A stretch of 6,288 nucleotides of DNA. Origin: Bog-793 sp050010315 (GTDB taxonomy: Bacteria > Actinomycetota > Acidimicrobiia > Acidimicrobiales > Bog-793). The stretch lies in NCBI GenBank assembly GCA_050010315.1, contig JBEKLG010000108.1, positions 1 to 6,288 on the forward strand, given 5' to 3'. A program made the position numbers and the translations under genes. Shown here one piece after another: positions 1 through 4,983 of this stretch (its first letter is position 1; every line of letters starts with the position of its first letter). Below the pieces are notes generated by a model. It ran no database searches. It saw only the letters and a list, made by a program, of their open reading frames with translations, and had not been told where the DNA came from.

Positions 1-2205
1 ACGTCGATCGCCGCGCCGACCTGGGCCGCGATCCTCGCGGACATCGCTTCGTCGCCCGGTGCCTGTAGCTCGCTCGCCGTGACAGCCGGCGGACATGACC
101 TCGGGTTCGTCGCGCCCGAGTTGTACGCGGTGGCGGCCTCGAGCTACGCCACGTCGTTCAACGACATCACGGTCGGCAACAACGACGTTTTCCACCTGGG
201 GCTCGGCTACGACGCCGGTGTTGGGTACAACCTCGCCTCGGGTCTCGGTTCTCCGATCGTCACCGGCGCTTCGGGCAGCGGCGGACTGGCGACCGCGCTG
301 TGTGCCGTCGCGACCGAGAGCGCCGGCGCGCTTCCCGCTCCGGTCGTGACGGGGGTCACCCCCGCCTACGGACCGACGGTCGGCGGCAACCTCGTCACCT
401 TGACCGGCAGCGGGTTCTCAACCCCCGGCTCGTCTCTCCACGTCGAGTTCGGTGTGTCACCGGCGGTGGTCGACACCGTCTCGCCGGCGTCGATCACGGT
501 CACCGTGCCCTCCTCGGCCGTGCCCCCGCGCACCGCGCCGGAGGGCGCCGCGGGCGCTGTCGACGTATCGGTCACGGTCACGGACGGGTCGAATGAGGCG
601 ACGAGCGCGGCAACGGCCGCGTCGCTCTACGACTACGTCGCTGAGAACGCGGCCAGTCAGGCGATGCCGAGCGTTGCAGCGATCAGCCCGCCCGCGGGGA
701 ACGTCGCAGGGGGCCGTTCGGTGACGATCTGGGGGAGCGGTTTCTCCATCAACCGCCCACCGTCGGTCAGCTTCGGCGGGATTGCCTCACCCGCGGTCAC
801 CGTCGTGCACGACTACGAGATCAGGGCGCGTGTGCCCGCCGAGTCGCCAGCGACGGCGTGCGCTGCCGGGGAGGGCTTCAGCCGTTCAACCGTTTGTCAG
901 GTCGAGGTCACGGTGACGACGCCGGAGGGGACGAACGCGACGGCGCCGATCCTGCCGTCTCCGGTCGGACCGGTCGTCTTCGCACCGCAAGGCGTGATCG
1001 AGCGAAGATCGGGGAGCGAAGTCGCCCCGGCGGCGACGGAGTACGACTACGTTCCCACCCCGACGGTGTCGCTCGTCGTCGCCGGCCGGAATAACAAGTC
1101 GCCGGTGCGCATCTTCGGGTCGGGTTTCTCTGTTCTCACCTTCGACTGGGTGAACCTCGGACCGGCATCTTTGGTCGAGAGCGAGCAGACGAAGATCGAC
1201 TACCTCACGCCCACCTCGATGGTCCTCACGCCGACCGTGCAGGATCCGAGTGGCCGCTCGTCGGCGGTGCTCGCGGGCGGCGTGAGCGTCCAGACCGCTG
1301 GCGGGCTGAGCAACACCGTCGCTTCGCCAGGTGCCGGAGCGCCTGCGGTGCGAAGGCTGTCGGTCCTCGGTGGTCCGACGGCGGGAGGGACGGAGCTCCA
1401 GATCATCGGTTCCGGGCTCTCGGGCACCAGGTTCGTCGCCTTCGTCGGCGAGCTCTCGCCGGGGGAGCTCGCGGTCGCCCCCCGCTCGACGCTGACCCGG
1501 GTCTCCGCCGATGTACTGACGGTGAGAACCCCGGCGCATCTCGGCGGACCCGTTGACGTCGTGCCGTGCTCGGCGAGGCAGTGTGCTCTCGCCCTCTCAT
1601 CGGTCGACACCTTCGTCTACGTGGGCCGGGAACCGCCCTCGCTCGTGGCGGTGTCCCCGGCGACGGGCCCCGCCTCCGGCGGGGCCGAGGTGACCCTTTT
1701 CGGCCAGAACGTCGACGAGGCTTCGGCAGCCCTGTTTGGCCCGGCCGTTTCCGGTCCGGTGGCAACGGCGCCCGCCTATCCCCGGGGCGACCCCTTTGTC
1801 GCGCGGGTCCGTACGCCGCCCGGCGTCGCCGGGTCGCGCGTCGCCGTCACCGTGGTCGTGTCCGGTCGCCGTTCGGCGGCGCTGACGGGAATCTCGTATC
1901 GCTACGTGGCGAGCGCCCCGAGCCCGCCGCGCTCGCTCAGCTTCGTGCGCAAGGGAACCGTGGTCGACTTGACCTGGAAGGTGCCGGCGAGCGACGGCGG
2001 CTCGCGGATCACCTCCTACCTCGTGGTTGCGTCGACGCCCGGCACGGCGGCGCGTACGCGGCACTTCGGTCCACGGTCCCGCGCGGCGCGGCTGGTGGGG
2101 CTTTCGCCCCGGCTCAGCCACGAGTTCACGGTGATGGCGTCGAATGCGGCACACGGACGGGGATTGCCGGCAGTCCTCGTTGTTCCCGCAGAAGAACCGA
2201 GCTGA
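1..2205 (+). CDS. Secreted S53 (sedolisin/kumamolisin-like) serine peptidase, C-terminal part, with IPT/TIG repeats and FN3 domain
   Basis: The reading frame is open at the left edge, so the true start and most of the catalytic domain lie upstream; 734 residues are visible. The fragment begins TSIAAPTW, the end of the sedolisin G-T-S-x-x-x-P motif, making Ser2 the predicted nucleophile. FNDIT (residues 53-57) and GYNLASGLGSP (75-85) match the C-terminal calcium-site region of S53 peptidases. IPT/TIG-like modules follow at about 112-213, 222-351, 352-447 (degenerate), 448-541 and 544-636; several carry the typical P-x-x-G-x-x-x-GG and GSGFS segments. The tail (637-734) is a fibronectin type III domain with DLTW and GGSRITSY. 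There are only six cysteines, at 22, 101, 287, 299, 523 and 528; 287/299 and 523/528 look like local disulfide pairs, as expected for an exported protein. No LPXTG motif or C-terminal membrane helix is seen, so free secretion is likely. Known sedolisins are acid-active endopeptidases. The substrate is unknown; the TIG/FN3 tail may bind polymers or the cell surface (inference). Confidence 0.9.
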   Translation, partial: TSIAAPTWAAILADIASSPGACSSLAVTAGGHDLGFVAPELYAVAASSYATSFNDITVGNNDVFHLGLGYDAGVGYNLASGLGSPIVTGASGSGGLATALCAVATESAGALPAPVVTGVTPAYGPTVGGNLVTLTGSGFSTPGSSLHVEFGVSPAVVDTVSPASITVTVPSSAVPPRTAPEGAAGAVDVSVTVTDGSNEATSAATAASLYDYVAENAASQAMPSVAAISPPAGNVAGGRSVTIWGSGFSINRPPSVSFGGIASPAVTVVHDYEIRARVPAESPATACAAGEGFSRSTVCQVEVTVTTPEGTNATAPILPSPVGPVVFAPQGVIERRSGSEVAPAATEYDYVPTPTVSLVVAGRNNKSPVRIFGSGFSVLTFDWVNLGPASLVESEQTKIDYLTPTSMVLTPTVQDPSGRSSAVLAGGVSVQTAGGLSNTVASPGAGAPAVRRLSVLGGPTAGGTELQIIGSGLSGTRFVAFVGELSPGELAVAPRSTLTRVSADVLTVRTPAHLGGPVDVVPCSARQCALALSSVDTFVYVGREPPSLVAVSPATGPASGGAEVTLFGQNVDEASAALFGPAVSGPVATAPAYPRGDPFVARVRTPPGVAGSRVAVTVVVSGRRSAALTGISYRYVASAPSPPRSLSFVRKGTVVDLTWKVPASDGGSRITSYLVVASTPGTAARTRHFGPRSRAARLVGLSPRLSHEFTVMASNAAHGRGLPAVLVVPAEEPS

Positions 2206-2240
2206 GACCCAGCGCCGTAGCCGCGCTTGCGTTGGACGGT

Positions 2241-2280
2241 TATCGCCCCGGCGCCTTGGTGCCGGCGCGAGACGGCGATA
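2241..2280 (+). terminator. Compound hairpin downstream of the peptidase gene (possible U-less terminator)
   Basis: The structure begins 36 nt after the peptidase stop codon. An outer 7-bp stem pairs TATCGCC (2241-2247) with GGCGATA (2274-2280). Directly inside it, 2248-2254 pairs with 2259-2265 (one G-U) around a CTTG loop. No T-run follows, so this is not a textbook intrinsic terminator; many high-GC actinobacterial terminators lack one. Termination is inferred from structure and position only. Confidence 0.4.
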
Positions 2281-2282
2281 CC

Positions 2283-2318
2283 GGCGGAGAGCGGACCGGA
2301 GAGGGGCTTTTCTCCGCC
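2283..2318 (+). repeat. 8-bp inverted repeat overlapping the neighbouring hairpin
   Basis: GGCGGAGA (2283-2290) and TCTCCGCC (2311-2318) are exact reverse complements with 20 nt between them. The right arm overlaps the left arm of the 2314-2336 stem, and a shorter stem, GGAGA (2298-2302) with TCTCC (2311-2315), can also form. The transcript could therefore adopt alternative, mutually exclusive folds. No function is assigned. Confidence 0.35.
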
Positions 2319-2336
2319 ACGGCGGGACCGTGGCGG
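2314..2336 (+). terminator. Perfect 9-bp GC-rich stem-loop, possible terminator or leader structure
   Basis: CCGCCACGG (2314-2322) pairs perfectly with CCGTGGCGG (2328-2336) around a 5-nt loop. It lies between the peptidase stop and the candidate promoter of the hydrolase, where a terminator of the upstream transcription unit is expected. No T-tract follows, so the role is inferred. Confidence 0.4.
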
Positions 2337-2362
2337 CTCGAGGTAGCCGGGTAGCGCGGCGG

Positions 2363-2368
2363 TACACT
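2363..2368 (+). promoter_or_regulatory. Candidate -10 element for the hydrolase gene
   Basis: TACACT fits the TAnnnT -10 pattern of the main actinobacterial sigma factors and lies about 78 nt upstream of the hydrolase ATG, after the two hairpins. No convincing -35 hexamer is seen 16-18 nt upstream, which is common in GC-rich actinobacteria but leaves the call weak. Confidence 0.25.
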
Positions 2369-2428
2369 GCCAACGCTCGATCTCGAAGGGGCGATTTCCC
2401 GGGCGGCTCCGTTCGGAGCGGTTGGACG

Positions 2429-2434
2429 AGGAGG
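2429..2434 (+). promoter_or_regulatory. Ribosome binding site AGGAGG for the hydrolase
   Basis: This full-consensus Shine-Dalgarno sequence lies 11 nt before the ATG at 2446. It decides the start: the in-frame TTG at 2422 is upstream of this site and the GTG at 2437 is too close to it, so both are unlikely initiators. Confidence 0.7.
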
Positions 2435-2445
2435 GTGTGTCTTTC

Positions 2446-3201
2446 ATGCCAGACGAGATCTGCTCTGAGGTCGTGACGGTCGTCGGCCACAACGGAGACC
2501 CGGTCGAGGCGTACTTCACGCGTCCTGTCGGCAGCGGGCCGATCCCCGGTGTTGTCGTCGTCCACCACATGCCGGGATGGGACGAGTGGACGCGTACGGT
2601 GACGTTCAAGCTCGCCGTCCACGGTTTCGCGGCGGTGGCGCCGCATCTCTACTCACGCCTGGGACCGGGGCGATGGGACGACCTGGCCGCGGCGGCGCGG
2701 GCACAAGGGGGCGTTCCTGACGCGCAGGTCGTCGGTGACATCGAGGGGGCAGCCGCATATCTCCGCTCCCAACCCGAGGCGAACGGCAAGGTCGGGGTGA
2801 TCGGCTTCTGCTCGGGTGGTCGCCACGCCTACCTCGCGGCGTGCACGAGCACCGAGCTCGATGCCGCCGTCGATTGCTGGGGAGGGCGCGTCGTCATGCC
2901 CCCCGGGGAGCTGAGCGCCCTGCAACCGGTGTCGCCGATCGAGCTGACCCGGGACATGCACTGTCCGATCCTCGGCATCTTCGGCAACGACGACCAGTTC
3001 CCCGCTCCGGAAGAGGTCGACCAGATCGAGGCCGAGCTCCGCCGTTGCGGCAAGGACTACGAGTTCCACCGCTATGACGGCGCCGGGCACGCCTTCTTCG
3101 CGAGCGAACGTGCGTCGTACCGTCCCGAGCAGGCGGTCGACGGGTGGGGGAAGGTCTTCGCCTTCTACCGTGCCCGCCTCGGCGAGCCCGGGGGCACCTG
3201 A
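2446..3201 (+). CDS. Dienelactone hydrolase family protein (alpha/beta hydrolase)
   Basis: A 251-residue protein, close to the usual DLH-family length of about 230-250, covering the whole fold with no signal peptide, so cytoplasmic. The nucleophile elbow is GFCSGG with Cys122, the family's characteristic cysteine in place of serine. GNDDQFP carries the probable acid (Asp183, or Asp182), and YDGAGHAFF carries His215. The N-terminal strand VVVVHHMPGWDEW (36-48) aligns with the segment that in Pseudomonas dienelactone hydrolase carries the activating Glu36; here that position is His41. Founding members open dienelactones in chloroaromatic breakdown, but the family is broad, and no aromatic-degradation gene lies nearby, so the substrate is unknown. 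It appears to be a single-gene unit: hairpins precede it and the next gene is convergent. Start chosen at the ATG with an AGGAGG 11 nt upstream; a TTG at 2422 would add 8 residues. Confidence 0.9.
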   Translation: MPDEICSEVVTVVGHNGDPVEAYFTRPVGSGPIPGVVVVHHMPGWDEWTRTVTFKLAVHGFAAVAPHLYSRLGPGRWDDLAAAARAQGGVPDAQVVGDIEGAAAYLRSQPEANGKVGVIGFCSGGRHAYLAACTSTELDAAVDCWGGRVVMPPGELSALQPVSPIELTRDMHCPILGIFGNDDQFPAPEEVDQIEAELRRCGKDYEFHRYDGAGHAFFASERASYRPEQAVDGWGKVFAFYRARLGEPGGT

Positions 3202-3432
3202 CCGGGCGCGCGCCGCCTCGCCACGGGGGAAGGTGCACGGGGCAGCCGCGCGTAGAAGGGTCGAAAAGCGACGGGAAAGGCCCAGAGGGCTGGATCCGTC
3301 TCAACTCCGCCGGGGCGTTCAGCGACCATCGCGCCCGGTCGAGGGCGGCCCACGTCCTGGTCGTCGGCTTCTCGGGTGACAACGGAAGACGTCGGCACGC
3401 GTCGCGGCCGAATTGCGCGCGACAATCGCTGG

Positions 3433-3454
3433 CGAGCTCGCCCGGGCGAGCTCG
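3433..3454. repeat. Perfect 22-bp palindrome containing two CGAGCTCG copies
   Basis: The left half CGAGCTCGCCC is followed immediately by its exact reverse complement. Each half contains the self-complementary octamer CGAGCTCG, so smaller palindromes are nested inside (for example 3431-3442). As RNA it would form a 9-bp stem with a CCGG loop on either strand. It sits between convergent genes, so a bidirectional terminator is possible; a protein-binding site is the alternative. Confidence 0.6.
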
Positions 3455-3520
3455 GGCCACTCGCCAACTCCCGGGCGCGACAGGACCGCTCCGACATCTG
3501 AGGAAGGTCTTGGGCCGGAG

Positions 3521-3557
3521 CCTCCCGATGTCTGGCCGGCCCGGGTCGGCCGGGAGG
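3521..3557 (-). terminator. Terminator-like nested hairpin after the stress-protein gene
   Basis: Read on the minus strand, CCTCCCG begins two bases after the stress-protein stop codon and pairs with CGGGAGG at its far end (7 bp). Nested within and partly competing is GGCCGG/CCGGCC (3548-3553 with 3536-3541) around a 6-nt loop. Position and GC-rich pairing suit a terminator; there is no following U-run. Confidence 0.4.
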
Positions 3558-3558
3558 A

Positions 3559-3996
3559 TCAGTGGCGGACGACGACGACGGGGCAGCTGGCGTGGCAGAC
3601 GACGTGCTCGCTCACCGACCCGACGAGGAGCCCCGTGACCTCCCCGTGGCCGCGGCAGCCGACGACGAGCAGGCTGGCCTCGTGCGACATCTAGATGAGC
3701 GTCGTCGAGGCGTGGCCTTCGACGACGACGCGGTCGAGCGGGATCCTCGAGTCGTCTCCGAGCGCCTCGGCGATCGTCGCGTCCTGTACGGCGCGGGCAT
3801 CCGCTTCGGGGTCGAAGTCCTCCGGGTACGGCGGCACCCAGCCGACCGTGGCAGGAAACGCCCAGGTCGTCACCACGCGCAGCCTCGCGCCGGTGAGTTC
3901 GGCCTGACGAGCCGCCCAGCGCAGGGCGTTGACCGACGAAGGGGTTCCGTCGATCCCGACGACCACGACGTCCTTCGTAGCTCCCTCTGAATCCAC
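3559..3996 (-). pseudogene. Universal stress protein (UspA family) interrupted by one in-frame amber codon
   Basis: Read through the stop, this is a normal single-domain universal stress protein of 145 codons. The first strand is DVVVVGIDGTPSS (9-21), followed by the family-typical helix ALRWAARQAELTGA (24-37). The C-terminal ATP-binding motif G-x2-G-x9-G-S is intact at 113-127 (GCRGHG ... LVGS), and the final strand CPVVVVRH precedes a TGA at 3559-3561. Codon 102 is TAG (3691-3693), within EGHASTTLI-stop-MSHEASLLVV. Family members often have Glu there (LIE-type sequence), so one GAG-to-TAG change would explain it. An ATG follows the TAG directly (3688-3690), so restart could yield a 43-residue C-terminal piece. 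The start is taken as GTG at 3996-3994, which gives family length, but its ribosome site is weak. UspA-type proteins bind ATP in the cytoplasm and aid survival under stress. Recent pseudogene, readthrough and sequencing error all remain possible. Confidence 0.85.
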
Positions 3997-4095
3997 ACCA
4001 CTAGCTATACACCTGCGGGCGGCGCGACCCAAGGCTTGCGACACAGACCGGGCCCTATGGTCTGAGCCGAAGAGACGACGAAGGAGCGCCCTCGC
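3997..4095. promoter_or_regulatory. Divergent spacer with candidate promoter and 21-bp dyad operator
   Basis: This 99-bp gap separates the stress-protein start (-) from the ABC ATPase start (+) and must hold both promoters. For the exporter, TATGGT (4056-4061) is a possible -10, with TTGCGA (4036-4041) upstream at a short 14-nt spacing; TATACA (4006-4011) is an alternative. CAGACC (4044-4049) and GGTCTG (4059-4064) form an exact 6-bp inverted repeat with a 9-nt spacer that overlaps the candidate -10, a reasonable operator geometry. No regulator gene is visible in the window. All element calls are weak. Confidence 0.3.
4081..4086 (+). promoter_or_regulatory. Ribosome binding site AAGGAG for the ABC ATPase
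   Basis: A strong Shine-Dalgarno sequence 9 nt before the ATG at 4096; it supports that start over any downstream in-frame alternative. Confidence 0.7.
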
Positions 4096-4983
4096 ATGGA
4101 GCCAGTGATCACCACCGAACTGTTGAGCAAGCACTTCCGCCGCACGATCGCCCTCGACCGGCTGAGCCTCGAGGTGAACAGGGGCGAGATCTTCGGATAC
4201 CTCGGCCCGAACGGCGCCGGCAAGACGACGACGGTGCGCCTTCTGCTCGGCCTGCTGCGGGCGACCTCGGGAAGTGCCCGCGTCCTCGGTCTCGACTCCT
4301 GGGGGGATCCGACGCGGCTCCACGCCCGCGTTGCCTACGTGCCGGGAGAGTTCGCGATCTGGCCGCAGCTCACCGGCGGCGAGACGCTCGAGCTGCTCGG
4401 GTCGCTCCACGGCTCCGCCGACCTCGCCTACCGGGACGAGCTGTGCGAGCGGTTCGACTTCGACCCGACGAAAAGGGCGCGCTCGTATTCGAGGGGCAAC
4501 CGCCAGAAGATCGCCGTGATCGCGGCGCTGATGACCCGGGCGGAGTTGTTCGTGTTCGACGAGCCGACGGCCGGCCTCGACCCTCTGATGGAGGCGACGT
4601 TCCGTGCCTGTGTCGGTGAGGCACGCGAGCGGGGCCAGACGGTCTTCCTCTCGTCGCACATCCTTGCTGAGGTGGAGGCGCTCTGCGATCGCATCGGAAT
4701 TCTCCGCGGGGGGCGTCTTGTCGACGTCGGCACGCTCGCCGAGCTGCGCCACCTCGAGACCCACGCGGTCGAGATCCGTTTCGAAGGTGAGGTGCCCGAT
4801 CTTTCGGGAGTCGAGGGCGCGTCGAACGTCGTCTGGACGGGCCGCACCGCGCGCCTCCAGGTACGGGGGAGCACGGCGCCGCTCCTGCGCGCGATCGCGC
4901 CGTTCGACGCCGTCTCGGTCGAGAGCCGGGAGCCGACGCTCGAAGAGGTGTTCCTCTCGCACTACGGGCCGGACGAGACGTGA
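4096..4983 (+). CDS. ABC exporter ATP-binding protein (drug/antibiotic-exporter type)
   Basis: A 295-residue ABC ATPase with all core motifs in order. Walker A is GPNGAGKTT (37-45). The signature is YSRGNRQK (131-138), an SxGNxQK variant of LSGGQ. Walker B is LFVFDEP (151-157) with catalytic Glu156. The D-loop is GLDP (160-163) and the H-loop His is 188 in LSSHILAEVE. At the Q-loop position the sequence is YVPGE (81-85), so the usual glutamine is absent. Residues from about 215 onward form the C-terminal extension common in ABC-2 exporter ATPases (VEIRFEG ... EPTLEEVFLSHY). It hydrolyses ATP at the inner face of the membrane to drive the permease encoded next, whose start codon overlaps this gene by 4 bp (GTGA), implying translational coupling. 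The substrate is unknown; resistance-type drug or lipid export is the usual role of relatives. Confidence 0.93.
   Translation: MEPVITTELLSKHFRRTIALDRLSLEVNRGEIFGYLGPNGAGKTTTVRLLLGLLRATSGSARVLGLDSWGDPTRLHARVAYVPGEFAIWPQLTGGETLELLGSLHGSADLAYRDELCERFDFDPTKRARSYSRGNRQKIAVIAALMTRAELFVFDEPTAGLDPLMEATFRACVGEARERGQTVFLSSHILAEVEALCDRIGILRGGRLVDVGTLAELRHLETHAVEIRFEGEVPDLSGVEGASNVVWTGRTARLQVRGSTAPLLRAIAPFDAVSVESREPTLEEVFLSHYGPDET

Larger units (their letters stand above)
3202..3558. other. Convergent intergenic region, no recognisable gene
   Basis: A 357-bp gap between the hydrolase stop and the oppositely oriented stress-protein stop. Frames are open here on both strands, but none gives a recognisable protein or has a convincing ribosome site; open frames are expected at this GC content. 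The region contains a 10-bp palindrome just after the hydrolase stop (GGCGCGCGCC, 3205-3214), a perfect 22-bp palindrome (3433-3454) and a terminator-like dyad next to the stress-protein stop (3521-3557). No T-rich terminator for the hydrolase was found. Confidence 0.6.

Noticed and set aside
79..2205. Treating GTG at 79 as the real start of the peptidase gene
   Set aside because: The frame is open to base 1, and codons 1-26 encode the catalytic TSxxxP motif and its helix, so the gene begins upstream of the window.
2422..2445. TTG at 2422 as the hydrolase start
   Set aside because: The AGGAGG lies downstream of it, inside the would-be coding extension, and points to the ATG at 2446.
1597..2646. 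349-codon minus-strand frame across the peptidase end, the gap and the hydrolase start
   Set aside because: Arg-rich, no recognisable motif, and it opposes two well-supported genes.
3144..3638. Plus-strand frame of 164 codons spanning the convergent gap
   Set aside because: Starts inside the hydrolase gene, lacks a ribosome site, is Arg/Gly/Ser-rich and overlaps the antisense stress-protein end.
3688..3694. The TCTAGA around the amber codon as a cloning-vector junction
   Set aside because: The protein frame continues correctly on both sides with no inserted or missing residues, so a vector join is not needed to explain it.
3694..4962. Long minus-strand open frame (423 codons up to the amber codon) running antisense to the ABC ATPase and joined in frame to the stress protein
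   Set aside because: Only the last part (from about 3996 down) resembles a protein. The rest is Arg/Glu-rich sequence mirroring the ATPase codons, a typical GC-driven antisense shadow.
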